From: Deinococcus terrestris
GTDB taxonomy: Bacteria; Deinococcota; Deinococci; Deinococcales; Deinococcaceae
Direction of reading: 5' to 3'
Assembly: GCF_009377345.1 (NCBI RefSeq)
Contig: NZ_WBSL01000012.1
Coordinates: 1-51,557, forward strand
DNA: 51,557 bases
Positions 1 through 7,540 of this stretch are shown here, in pieces. Position 1 is the first letter of the stretch. Each line of letters begins with the position of its first letter. A program made the position numbers and the translations under genes. The notes beneath the pieces were generated by a model. That model ran no database searches and had not been told where the DNA came from. It saw only the letters and a list, made by a program, of their open reading frames with translations.

Positions 1-69
1 GGTTGGAACGGCCAGGAACTCATCTGCCAGAATGCGGACGCGCTCCCCCAGAATCTGTGACGTAGACAC
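1..69 (-). CDS. Partial ORF running off the left end, possible transposase N-terminus
   Basis: Reading outward from a GTG at base 69, 23 codons stay open to the window edge, giving a peptide that contains [15 protein letters not shown]. It looks like real protein and is identical to the mirrored frame at 51489-51557. Transposase is inferred only from its location inside a sequence present at both ends; I do not recognise the family. No clear ribosome binding site is visible and the start is uncertain. Confidence 0.35.
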   Translation of the reverse strand, partial: MSTSQILGERVRILADEFLAVPT

Positions 70-127
70 TCCCAGATTTTCTCGGCTGGGAGCGCTTCCC
101 CGTCGTTATGCAGGTGCAACTCCTGAG
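1..127. repeat. Left copy of 127-bp inverted terminal repeat
   Basis: The first 127 bases are the exact reverse complement of the last 127 bases (51431-51557); base 128 is the first mismatch. Read outward, the repeat has an open frame (see the partial CDS at 1-69), so it looks like the edge of an outward-pointing mobile element. The exact length equals a common maximum k-mer size in short-read assembly, which favours an assembly break at a repeat over a true telomere. Confidence 0.9.
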
Positions 128-385
128 TGCTGGTCAGCCTCCAACCCCAAGGCACACGGTGGACCAGAAGTTTCCAAAATTTTCACTCCCTGACGCGCAT
201 GCTGACCGCGATGAACGAGCGGGCGTTACGCAACGCTGTCATCGCATTCACCTGTCAACTGGGGCCTCAGATTGACCACGTTTCTCGCCCGTCTTGCGTC
301 GCTTCGCTCCAGCGGGGCCGCGGGACCCTTCAGGGGGCTGCCCAAAAGGGCGCCTACCTACTGCGTTACCAGAAGGAGATCCACC

Positions 386-703
386 ATGAAGAAACCCGTT
401 GCTGTTGTCGCCCTCGCTGCCCTGATCACTGCCACGAGCGTTTCCGCTGCCCAGAACCCGGTGCCAATGTACAACACCGTCAGCACGGGCAGCACTGAGA
501 ACGAGATCACGCCCCAGGCTGTTCCTGCTGCGGCCGCCGCCGCTGTGGGTGTGCAACTCGTGCGTGCTGCAGCCGCAGCAGGTGTGTTTACCGTGTTCTC
601 CGAAGGCGTCAAGAACCTGTCCGAGGCGTACAAGAACTTCTCCAAGGGCAGCATCGCTCCCGAAATGGAATACGTACCGCTGAGCGAAACCGTGCTGGAC
701 TGA
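386..703 (+). CDS. SdpC-like secreted peptide toxin precursor (putative)
   Basis: A 105-residue exported precursor. A strong Shine-Dalgarno (AAGGAG, 373-378) lies 7 bases before this ATG and decides the start. Residues 1-22 form a Sec signal peptide (MKKP, hydrophobic core, SVSA). After a polar segment comes an alanine/valine-rich hydrophobic stretch at about residues 47-70, then a charged tail ending in VLD. There is no cysteine after the signal, whereas mature B. subtilis SDP has a disulfide. The toxin assignment is inference from position: it precedes SdpA-like and SdpB-like genes, as a bacteriocin gene would. It could instead be an unrelated small secreted protein. Confidence 0.6.
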   Translation: MKKPVAVVALAALITATSVSAAQNPVPMYNTVSTGSTENEITPQAVPAAAAAAVGVQLVRAAAAAGVFTVFSEGVKNLSEAYKNFSKGSIAPEMEYVPLSETVLD

Positions 704-717
704 TCGGATCAGGTTGG

Positions 718-750
718 TGGGGCCACGGAACGCAAATGCCCATGGCCCCA
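718..750 (+). terminator. Stem-loop between the toxin-like gene and sdpA-like gene
   Basis: TGGGGCCA (718-725) and TGGCCCCA (743-750) are perfect 8-bp inverted arms with a 17-base loop, 14 bases after the toxin stop codon; a short AATTTT run follows at about 759. It may be a partial terminator or mRNA-stabilising hairpin that lets the small precursor be made in excess over the downstream processing genes. The sequence shows only the hairpin; the role is inference. Confidence 0.5.
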
Positions 751-820
751 TCAGCAGGAATTTTCCTTCTGGCCGGCTTCAAACTCCCTCGTTTCCTATA
801 CCGAATTGTGGGGATAACGT

Positions 821-1468
821 ATGCTCAAGAAAGCGCTTTACTTTATGGCTCTTCTAATCTTTACGGGTTACTTTGCTGCAACAGCGCTATTTGTCAGCCC
901 AGCCAATCCTATCAAAACTCAGACCAACGTCCACAATCAAATCATTGGTAAATATTTCTACCAAGATTGGGGTCTATTCGCCCCCAATCCAATCTCCTCA
1001 AGTGTAGAAGTGCACTTACAGTGCCTATCAAACACAAAAGTTACACACTTAATCAACGTCTCCAAGGGCATATGGCAGCGCCATCAGAAAAACCGCGTTT
1101 CTCCCTATGACCGCATTGGACGCGTTCTTGGGAACTACGGGCACAGCATCATCAGTGTGAGCCGTCAGGAGGTCCTTGCAAGCCAGGAATGCAGCAATGA
1201 CCCAGGTTCCGGAGCTTGCAAGCGCTCCAAACGGCTCAGAAAGAGTGCCGTCGATTTCGCCACACGCGGACTGACCCGCGTGGCCAGTGGGTTCTGCGGT
1301 GACCAGGCTATTGCAACTGGCCACACCTTCGACCGCGCTCAGATCTACTTGTCCTTGACCCCTGTGAACCGTTGGTCGAAACGTCACGACCCTCCCAGGG
1401 AAGCAGAGTTCATTGACGTGGGCGAACACCCGCTGGTGGCCGTGGCTGCGCCAGGTATTTGGAGGTAA
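821..1468 (+). CDS. sdpA: SdpA-like protein (DUF5819 family)
   Basis: A 215-residue protein with an N-terminal membrane anchor (residues about 5-27) followed by a DUF5819-type segment, seen as FYQDWGLFAPNP at about residues 46-57. In Bacillus subtilis SdpA works with the membrane protein SdpB to mature the SDP toxin. The next gene here is SdpB-like and starts 3 bases after this stop, which supports the call. The first ~240 bases are clearly richer in A and T than the flanking DNA, suggesting recent transfer. The C-terminal half is arginine- and serine-rich and I do not recognise it. Start: ATG after GGGGATAACGT, a weak ribosome site. Confidence 0.7.
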   Translation: MLKKALYFMALLIFTGYFAATALFVSPANPIKTQTNVHNQIIGKYFYQDWGLFAPNPISSSVEVHLQCLSNTKVTHLINVSKGIWQRHQKNRVSPYDRIGRVLGNYGHSIISVSRQEVLASQECSNDPGSGACKRSKRLRKSAVDFATRGLTRVASGFCGDQAIATGHTFDRAQIYLSLTPVNRWSKRHDPPREAEFIDVGEHPLVAVAAPGIWR

Positions 1469-1471
1469 GCC

Positions 1472-2482
1472 ATGAAGACGCTATCCCATGACAACACGCA
1501 GGCTGCACGGCGCCCCACGCTGGTGAGGCAGCTGGAATCCAAATTGTTCAACACGGTCGGCGTGCGTCTGCTACAGATTTTTGTTGGCTCGGCCATCGCG
1601 TACCGGTGTCTGACTGAGCTGGCGTACGTTCCCTACTTCTACGGGCAGGCCGGACCCATGATGTCCGGTACCGGCAGTCTCCTCGGACCACACCTGGGGG
1701 CAGCCGTCGACCAGCTCGTTTACTCTCCGCTTGGAATCTACCTGTTCTTCGGGTTATGGCTTGCAGGGGGTCTGGGCCTCGTCCTGGGGTATAAGCCTCG
1801 CCTGGCCACCCTTCTGGCCCTGGTCGGCTACCTGTGGGCAGAGGCACGCAGCATTACACATGACGGTGGAGACAATGTGCTGCGGATCGTCCTGCTTTAC
1901 ATGCTGCTGCTGCGTACATCACCCGGGCGGGCGGGCCCGGGCCGCTTCTTCCACAACCTGGCGGTAATTGGCATCTACGTACAGCTGTGCTTGCTGTACT
2001 TCGTGGCTGGCACCCTCAAACTGGACGGTGACGTCTGGAAGAACGGTACAGCCCTGTACTACGTTACCCAGGTCAATTGGTTTACGCCCCCGTGGCCGTG
2101 GATGCAAGAACTCTTCAAAAACCCTTGGGTGGTCACAGCCGCAACGTACAGCGCGGTGATCTACCAAGTCGGCTTCCCGTTCATGCTATTTAACCGTTTC
2201 CACCTCGTGTGGGTGCCCATCGGGCTGGCTTTTCATCTTGGAATTGGGGTGGCTATGGGCCTAGTGTCGTTCTCTCTGGCCATGATGGGCCTTGTGCTCT
2301 TCACTGTGCGGGACAGCGAGTGGGCAGCCTTGGCGGGCTGGGTAGAACGTGCACTACAGTCGAAGCACCTTCGGCGGCTGCGGTGGAATTCGGCTCTCCT
2401 GCGGGGAGTGCAGCGCTTCTCGGCATCGGCAGTGCGTCCACTGACAACGGCAGACGGATCCACTCGTGAGGTCAGCTCCTAA
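1472..2482 (+). CDS. sdpB: SdpB-like HTTM-domain membrane protein
   Basis: A 336-residue polytopic membrane protein resembling the HTTM (vitamin-K-dependent gamma-carboxylase-like) family to which SdpB belongs. Several hydrophobic helices are visible, at about residues 30-50, 85-105, 107-125, 135-150, 165-190, 225-245 and 255-280. The segment with LDGDVWKNGTALYYV between helices fits the family. GGAGG (1461-1465) inside the end of the upstream gene is its ribosome site. Its TAA stop overlaps the next ATG by one base (TAATG), so the downstream gene is translationally coupled. SdpB acts in the membrane on maturation of SdpC-type toxin; that role is inferred here from family and neighbours. Confidence 0.75.
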   Translation: MKTLSHDNTQAARRPTLVRQLESKLFNTVGVRLLQIFVGSAIAYRCLTELAYVPYFYGQAGPMMSGTGSLLGPHLGAAVDQLVYSPLGIYLFFGLWLAGGLGLVLGYKPRLATLLALVGYLWAEARSITHDGGDNVLRIVLLYMLLLRTSPGRAGPGRFFHNLAVIGIYVQLCLLYFVAGTLKLDGDVWKNGTALYYVTQVNWFTPPWPWMQELFKNPWVVTAATYSAVIYQVGFPFMLFNRFHLVWVPIGLAFHLGIGVAMGLVSFSLAMMGLVLFTVRDSEWAALAGWVERALQSKHLRRLRWNSALLRGVQRFSASAVRPLTTADGSTREVSS

Positions 2483-3792
2483 TGGCGCGCGCTGAGCAGG
2501 TACGGACGTTCACTCTCCGCAGTTCATTCTGGCCGTGGGACATTGCCGCCGACGAGTCGCTGGCGCTCCTGCTCCCCCTCCCGACGTCCGATGGGCGCCA
2601 GCAAGTTCTTGACCTCCACTACGATGGGCCGGGCACAGCAGCCCGTGATTCCCGCGGCAACCAACTGGTCAGCGTCACGTTGCCACGTGGCATTCGCCCG
2701 ACATTTACGGCCAGATTGACGTTGCGTCCACACCAGTTCGGCGTCGACCGCCTGGAATTGCCTGGACCCGTCGCCGCCGACCTGAACGAGGAGGTACTGG
2801 TTCCCCTGACACCAGAAATCCGGGAGCTCGCCCAGACGCTCACGCAAGGTGAGACCACGGCCGAGGAGCGAGCCCGCACATTTTTCCGATACGTGCGTGA
2901 CCACGTGACTTACCAGTACCCGCCCGAGGCTCGGGGGGCACAGTGCACCCTGACCCGTCGGCGGGGGGACTGCGGGGAATACGCCGTGCTGTTCACAGCG
3001 CTGTGTCGCGCCGCCGGCATCCCAGCGCGGCCAGTGTACGGGTGGATCATCACCCCTTGGCTGTCCACCCCCCACGCGTGGGCCGAGGTGTGGCTTGATG
3101 CCCATGGCTGGTGCCCAGTAGACGCGAACTTGGCCCGTGAATACCGGTACTGGTCACACGTGCTCGATGTTCCGAAGGATCCGGAATTCTTCTTCGGCTC
3201 CCTGGACGGGTACCGCGTGGTCTTCACCCGCGGTACCGGCTTGCCCTGGCCAGCGGCTGCCACTGCTGAGCCTGCGGCAGAGCCTGTGAAGCTCGATCCA
3301 GCCTTGGCGCTCAAAATCGACGGTCGCGAAGTGCATTACTGGCAGGAACTCGTGGGGGGACGCGTGCCGTATGTGCAGTTGCCATACGTGTTGATCCACC
3401 GACCTGCATCCACTCTTAAAAAGCACATGGGCAAGGTCTACACGTTCGAGCATCGCCCGGAACGCTGGATTCCCCCACCCAACCTGATCGCACTGGCCAC
3501 CTGGTGCTTGCAGCCCAAGGTCTTTATCGCCTCCTTTATTGCTGGCCTGATCGCAGTAACCGTACAAACCTTTTTGCCAGAACAAGGCGGCTTGGCTGGA
3601 GCAATGGGGATGATGGCCTGGACACTCCGCATCTTGACCGATGTGTTCACGCTGCTGCTCTTTCTGGCCGTCGCCGCTGGGTTCTTGATGGCGCGTGGAC
3701 GGAATGACTATGTGACACGTGGCGTCACGCTGCTGTTCATTGGCGGCGTCATCGTTTACATCATGCTGCCTCGCTGGTTTGACACTTTGTGA
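2482..3792 (+). CDS. Transglutaminase-like membrane protein coupled to sdpB
   Basis: A 436-residue protein. Residues about 100-220 form a transglutaminase-like (papain-fold) core with the complete triad: Cys164 in RRRGDCGEYA, His198 in STPHAWAEVW and Asp214 in CPVDANL. There is no signal peptide. The N-terminal 100 residues look like a beta-rich domain, and about three transmembrane helices occupy residues 340-432. Transglutaminase-like proteins may cross-link, hydrolyse amides or cleave peptides; the substrate cannot be told from sequence. Its one-base overlap with the sdpB-like gene ties it to that operon. It could be an extra maturation enzyme or stand in for the missing immunity protein. 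Confidence 0.75.
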   Translation: MARAEQVRTFTLRSSFWPWDIAADESLALLLPLPTSDGRQQVLDLHYDGPGTAARDSRGNQLVSVTLPRGIRPTFTARLTLRPHQFGVDRLELPGPVAADLNEEVLVPLTPEIRELAQTLTQGETTAEERARTFFRYVRDHVTYQYPPEARGAQCTLTRRRGDCGEYAVLFTALCRAAGIPARPVYGWIITPWLSTPHAWAEVWLDAHGWCPVDANLAREYRYWSHVLDVPKDPEFFFGSLDGYRVVFTRGTGLPWPAAATAEPAAEPVKLDPALALKIDGREVHYWQELVGGRVPYVQLPYVLIHRPASTLKKHMGKVYTFEHRPERWIPPPNLIALATWCLQPKVFIASFIAGLIAVTVQTFLPEQGGLAGAMGMMAWTLRILTDVFTLLLFLAVAAGFLMARGRNDYVTRGVTLLFIGGVIVYIMLPRWFDTL

Positions 3793-3917
3793 TTGGTATG
3801 CCGCCTCGCGTAGTGCCCAAGTGGTGGCTGGCCCGGACTGGCCTCTGCCTGCGCTGCGACAATAGGCTGAAACCTGTAGATGCACTTGGACCGCATACTC
3901 AAGGCATCCAAAAGCAG

Positions 3918-3939
3918 CGGTGCGCCAGCAGGCGCACCG
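3918..3939 (+). terminator. Hairpin downstream of the sdp-like operon
   Basis: CGGTGCGCC (3918-3926), AGCA loop, GGCGCACCG (3931-3939): a perfect 9-bp stem 125 bases after the operon stop, without a T-tract. It lies between convergent gene sets. Nothing else is recognisable in the 327-base gap 3793-4119. Confidence 0.5.
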
Positions 3940-4119
3940 TCTCTACTCTCGCTCCTGGCGGATAAGGACGGCTTCACGCCTTGACGCTGAGAGAAAGGAT
4001 GTTCCGGACGCCCTTTCACCTGTTCCGTCCTCTTTTCTCGTGCTAGGACCGAACAGGGGCGCGTCGCCCGCACCCCCGCCCACCGAATCCACGAAGATGG
4101 AGGAGGGCGTCTCCTCAGT

Positions 4120-4287
4120 TCAGGTGACCTCCTCTTCTCCGCCAATGGGGGGCCTGGCCGGAAGAATGCAGCCAACCAATTCCCGCGGCTGTTCTGGAGC
4201 CAGAGAGGCCATCAGCGCTTCTCGCAGCAACTCCGCCTGCTCCTCGTTGGCCCGGTCGTGGATCTCCCGGACCGTCACGCAAGACAT
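4120..4287 (-). CDS. Small hypothetical protein (55 aa), coupled
   Basis: A short frame of 55 codons that begins at an ATG sharing one base with the stop of the excalibur-domain gene (TGATG), so it would be translated by re-initiation. The predicted peptide is acidic and helix-prone at first (for example REIHDRANEEQAELLREAL), then has a proline-rich segment and ends EEEVT. Codon choice is GC-rich like its neighbours. I do not recognise a family. Confidence 0.5.
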   Translation of the reverse strand: MSCVTVREIHDRANEEQAELLREALMASLAPEQPRELVGCILPARPPIGGEEEVT

Positions 4288-4685
4288 CACTCGCAGGCCA
4301 CGCCGTCGTTGTCCCGGTCAAGCCGTGAGCGGTAGCCCGGCTCACCGCGGGAAATGGGCGCCGCTCCGGCTGCCCGCGCCGCCGAGCAGTTGGCGTAATA
4401 CACCTCCGCCCGCTGGGCTGGCAGCGCGGGGGCCTGCAGGTTGGTCGCCGTGCTGGTCACGCGCACGTAGGTCCGGCTCACGTACCCGCTCTGTCCCCGG
4501 TGCGTCGTGCGGCACCACTGGCCCGAGCAGGCCATCGTCAGGGTGGTGCCCTTGGGCACCACGGCCACTCGCGCCGACGTGGCGCTGGCTGAACGCCGCA
4601 GCACCACGTCGGTCGTCGTTGTCGCGGTCGCGGCCTCTGCCACCGTCAGGGCCGCGAGCACCCCTGCCATCCATACGGTTCGCAT
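4287..4685 (-). CDS. Exported SH3-like/excalibur calcium-binding domain protein
   Basis: 132 residues: signal peptide (about 1-20), an SH3b-like segment (about 20-80, with SGQWCRTTHRGQSGYV), and a C-terminal excalibur domain (about 96-132) with the DxDxDGxxCE calcium loop seen as LDRDNDGVACE. Start chosen at MRTVWM because it gives a clean signal peptide and has AGGA upstream. Excalibur domains bind calcium and occur in secreted or wall-associated proteins. It diverges from the DUF3006 gene 48 bases away; the MBL-fold protein of that operon ends in a near-identical excalibur domain, suggesting domain exchange or joint function. Confidence 0.8.
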   Translation of the reverse strand: MRTVWMAGVLAALTVAEAATATTTTDVVLRRSASATSARVAVVPKGTTLTMACSGQWCRTTHRGQSGYVSRTYVRVTSTATNLQAPALPAQRAEVYYANCSAARAAGAAPISRGEPGYRSRLDRDNDGVACE

Positions 4686-4733
4686 GGCGGCATCCTGACA
4701 TGCCCTTCCCGCCCCCACGCGCTACTTTGCGGC

Positions 4734-5045
4734 ATGGACCAGGAGCACGCACGGCCCGAGCACGACGACGCCCCGCCCACCCTGGCGGGACCAACCCTTA
4801 TCACCGTGGACGGCATCGAGGGGGGCGTCGCCCGCGTCGAGCTACCCGACGGCACCACCGCCGACTGGGACCTCGCCAGCCTGCCCCGCGGGGTCCGGGA
4901 GGGGGACGTGGTCCGCCTGCACGTCGAGCACGGCGACCTCGAGATCGAGATCGACCACGCGGAGACAGACCGGCGCCGTACGGCGGCCCAGTCCCAGCTC
5001 GATGCCCTGAACAGCGCGGCCCCCAGCGGGGAGATTGACCTGTGA
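4734..5045 (+). CDS. DUF3006 domain-containing protein
   Basis: 103 residues. The core (about 22-75) is a small beta fold starting ITVDGIEGGVARVEL and containing WDLASLPRGVREGDVV, characteristic of DUF3006. No signal peptide, so cytoplasmic. A -10-like TACTTT (4723-4728) sits 5 bases before the ATG, suggesting a leaderless transcript. Its stop overlaps the GTG of the downstream MBL-fold gene (GTGA). DUF3006 genes are often found next to ComEC-like metallo-beta-lactamase genes. The function is unknown. Confidence 0.85.
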   Translation: MDQEHARPEHDDAPPTLAGPTLITVDGIEGGVARVELPDGTTADWDLASLPRGVREGDVVRLHVEHGDLEIEIDHAETDRRRTAAQSQLDALNSAAPSGEIDL

Positions 5046-6067
5046 GGCGGCGGCTGACCCTGGCCGCCCTCACCCTGGGCATGGCCGCGGCCCAGGCCGC
5101 CCCGCCCGGTGTCCTGACCATCCGCTTCCTCGATGTCGGTCAGGGCGACGCGGTGTTGGTGACGGCCCCCACCGGGCAGACCCTGCTGTACGACGGCGGG
5201 CGCAGCGAGAGCCGGATGCGGGAGTTGATCCGCCAGTACAGGGTCACTCGCCTCGACCTCGCCGCCGCCAGCCACGGGGACGCCGACCACATCACCGGGC
5301 TGATCCCGGCCATCGCGCTGTTCAAGCCCAAGCTGTTCCTGAACAACGGGATCGCCTCGACAACCCAGACCTATGGCCGCCTCCTGAACGTGGTGGGCCA
5401 GGCCGGGACCCAGGGGCTGCTGGCCCGCGAGCAGGTGATCAACCTGGGGGCTGTGAAGCTCACCGTCATCCCCCCTCCCCCGGGGATGCCCAAGGGTGAC
5501 CAGAACGCGAACAGTGTGGGACTGCTCCTCCAGTTTGGGACGTTCCGGGCACTGCTGACGGGGGACTCCGAGACTCCGGAGACCCAGGCGTGGTTGAGAA
5601 AGTACCCTGCGAGCTTCCTGGGTCCCATCGACGTGTACAAGAGCATCCACCATGGGGCCGCCAACGGGGACAGTGCGGCGTGGCTGGCGGCGGTGCGGCC
5701 GAGGAACGTGGTCGTGTCGGTCGGTCCCAACAACTACGGGCACCCGACGGCGACGGCGCTGAACCTGTACCGCAAGGCGGGGGCCACCATCTACCGCACC
5801 GATCAGCAGGGCACGGTCACCGTGACCGTGCAGCCGGGCGGGAAATACGCGATCACGACCGAACGGCGGGGGACGGCGGCACCCTCACCCGCGACGGCCC
5901 CATCCCCTCGGCCTCAACCGGCGCCCGTGTCCGTTCCGCCTGCGTCGAGTGTGTATTACCAGAACTGTGCGGCGGCCCGAGCGGCGGGAGCGGCCCCGGT
6001 GCGGGTGGGGCAGCCCGGCTACGGCAAGCACCTGGACCGTGACGGCGACGGTGTGGGCTGCGAGTAG
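5042..6067 (+). CDS. Secreted ComEC/Rec2-like MBL-fold hydrolase with excalibur domain
   Basis: 341 residues. Signal peptide (1-20), then a metallo-beta-lactamase domain of the ComEC/Rec2 C-terminal type (FLDVGQGDAVLV at 29-40; zinc motif HGDADH at 78-83; a later SIHHGAAN motif), a proline/alanine linker, and an excalibur calcium-binding domain (about 305-341) ending DRDGDGVGCE. Such secreted MBL proteins are thought to be nucleases or phosphodiesterases outside the cytoplasm; activity is inferred. GTG start overlaps the DUF3006 stop by 4 bases, so the two genes are coupled. Confidence 0.85.
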   Translation: MRRRLTLAALTLGMAAAQAAPPGVLTIRFLDVGQGDAVLVTAPTGQTLLYDGGRSESRMRELIRQYRVTRLDLAAASHGDADHITGLIPAIALFKPKLFLNNGIASTTQTYGRLLNVVGQAGTQGLLAREQVINLGAVKLTVIPPPPGMPKGDQNANSVGLLLQFGTFRALLTGDSETPETQAWLRKYPASFLGPIDVYKSIHHGAANGDSAAWLAAVRPRNVVVSVGPNNYGHPTATALNLYRKAGATIYRTDQQGTVTVTVQPGGKYAITTERRGTAAPSPATAPSPRPQPAPVSVPPASSVYYQNCAAARAAGAAPVRVGQPGYGKHLDRDGDGVGCE

Positions 6068-6131
6068 AGCAGCACTGCCGCTCAAGAGACGTTTCTTCGC
6101 TGTGCGTTGCCTTGGGAAGCTCCACGACGCG

Positions 6132-6653
6132 ATGCAGTTGGCAGTGTCGCGTTCTGCCGCTGGCCTTCGAGAAACAGACGCGCTACCGACGGCGCAAGCG
6201 CTGTGCGCGTTACCGGTAGCGTACGCGGCGGCCCGGGGATCTAACCCCGAAGGGTTCTATTCGTTCTGGGAGGCGGAGGGAGCATGGGTCATGACCTGTA
6301 GAGCCTTGCCGGCGCGTTCACGCGAGAAACCATTGGCGTTCCTTGGGCGGTATGACCCACCGCAAACTCGAGCTGGCATGATCTGTGTCTTCCTCGACTT
6401 GACCGAGGAGGGCGAGTGTTGGGTGGGGGTGTTCGTGATGGGCCAACCCGCCTGGAACACCGAGTCGAAGTTCATCACGTTGGCGAGCAGCTTCACGGAG
6501 TTGCTCGACCAATTGCGCCTGGACGACGACACAGTGGAGATGCTGCACGAGGATCTGGGGAACCGCGACGAAGAAGAGGATCAACGGATGGAGAGCATTT
6601 GGATACAAGCCGACTCGGCTGGCGAACCGCCTGATCGCATTCCCGGGTTGTGA
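6132..6653 (+). CDS. Hypothetical protein, possible SMI1/KNR4 (SUKH)-like
   Basis: 173 residues from the first ATG after the MBL gene; no strong ribosome site, so the start is uncertain. The middle holds a beta-rich segment (MICVFLDLTEEGECWVGVF) followed by a helix with SSFTELLDQL, a pattern like the C-terminal part of SUKH (SMI1/KNR4) proteins, many of which are immunity proteins for contact toxins. The C-terminus is acidic. No toxin gene lies beside it. The family call is tentative. Confidence 0.5.
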   Translation: MQLAVSRSAAGLRETDALPTAQALCALPVAYAAARGSNPEGFYSFWEAEGAWVMTCRALPARSREKPLAFLGRYDPPQTRAGMICVFLDLTEEGECWVGVFVMGQPAWNTESKFITLASSFTELLDQLRLDDDTVEMLHEDLGNRDEEEDQRMESIWIQADSAGEPPDRIPGL

Positions 6654-6679
6654 AACCGCGTCTAAGTGGCGCCCGACGG

Positions 6680-7432
6680 TCAGAGGTTCTGACCGCCCGA
6701 CGCCTCTATGCGCTGGGCATTGATCCAGGCCGTGCCGGGCGACAGCAGGGCCGCGACCACGCTCCCGATGTCGTCCGGTAGGCCCGCGCGGCCCAGCGCG
6801 GTATTCCCGGCGATCATGCGGTTGACCTGCTCGTTGTCCCGGACGGCGCCGCCCCCAAAGTCCGTTTCAATGGCTCCCGGTGCCAGCACGTTCACGCTGA
6901 TGCGGCGTGCCCCGAGTTCCAAGGCGAGGTACTTCGTCAGGGTTTCCACAGCGCCTTTCATGGTGGCGTACGCGGCGTGGCCGGGCAGAGCGAAGCGGGT
7001 CAGGCCGGTGGACACGTTCAGGATGCGCCCGCCGTCCTGCACGAGAGGCAGCAGCGCCTGCGTGAGCAGGTACGGCCCTTTGACGTGAATGGCGTACAGC
7101 CGGTCGAGCTGTTCGGCGGTGGTCTGCTCGAAGCTGGCGTGCAGGCCAATCCCGGCATTGTTGACCAGATCGTAGAGCTGATCCTCATCCCAGCCCTGAA
7201 GAACGCCCCGGACCTGCCCGGCAAAGGTGCGGAATGATCCCGCCTCGGAGACGTCGAGGGGGAGGGCGGCGGCGCGCCGGCCCAGGGCTTCCAGTTCGCG
7301 GACAAGGGCCTGCGCGTCCTCGCTACGGGACTGGTAGGTGAAGATCACGTCCAGGCCACTGCGGGCAAGGTGCTGCGCCATGCTGCGGCCGAGGCCGCGG
7401 CTGCCGCCGGTGATAAGGGCAATGTTCGTCAT
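6680..7432 (-). CDS. SDR family oxidoreductase
   Basis: 250 residues, the usual length of a classical short-chain dehydrogenase/reductase. Cofactor motif TGGSRGLG (8-15), structural NNAG (91-94), catalytic Ser141, Tyr155 and Lys159 (YATMK). NAD(P)(H)-dependent oxidation or reduction of an unknown small substrate in the cytoplasm. Start chosen at MTNIALITGG with GGAGGA five bases upstream. Divergently transcribed from an HxlR regulator with about 108 bases between, so probably controlled by it. Confidence 0.9.
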   Translation of the reverse strand: MTNIALITGGSRGLGRSMAQHLARSGLDVIFTYQSRSEDAQALVRELEALGRRAAALPLDVSEAGSFRTFAGQVRGVLQGWDEDQLYDLVNNAGIGLHASFEQTTAEQLDRLYAIHVKGPYLLTQALLPLVQDGGRILNVSTGLTRFALPGHAAYATMKGAVETLTKYLALELGARRISVNVLAPGAIETDFGGGAVRDNEQVNRMIAGNTALGRAGLPDDIGSVVAALLSPGTAWINAQRIEASGGQNL

Positions 7433-7512
7433 GAAGTCCTCCGGGGCGCCGCAGCCTCTTGGCCGCCCGCCGCTGGAAGTCACGTTATCGCCCTCACTCT
7501 CTTCTGGGAAGT

Positions 7513-7539
7513 AGGCACCCGTAAGTACTATAGTTGCCT
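7513..7539 (+). promoter_or_regulatory. HxlR promoter and candidate operator
   Basis: TATAGT (7529-7534) lies 6 bases before the HxlR start codon, consistent with leaderless transcription. It sits inside a dyad AGGCA (7513-7517) / TGCCT (7535-7539) centred on AGTACT (7524-7529). This is a plausible autoregulatory operator. Confidence 0.5.
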
Positions 7540-7540
7540 C

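Noticed and set aside
3920..5038. 372-codon plus-strand frame over the excalibur gene
   Set aside because: Arg/Pro/Ser-rich antisense frame in GC-rich DNA, overlapping better-supported genes on both strands.
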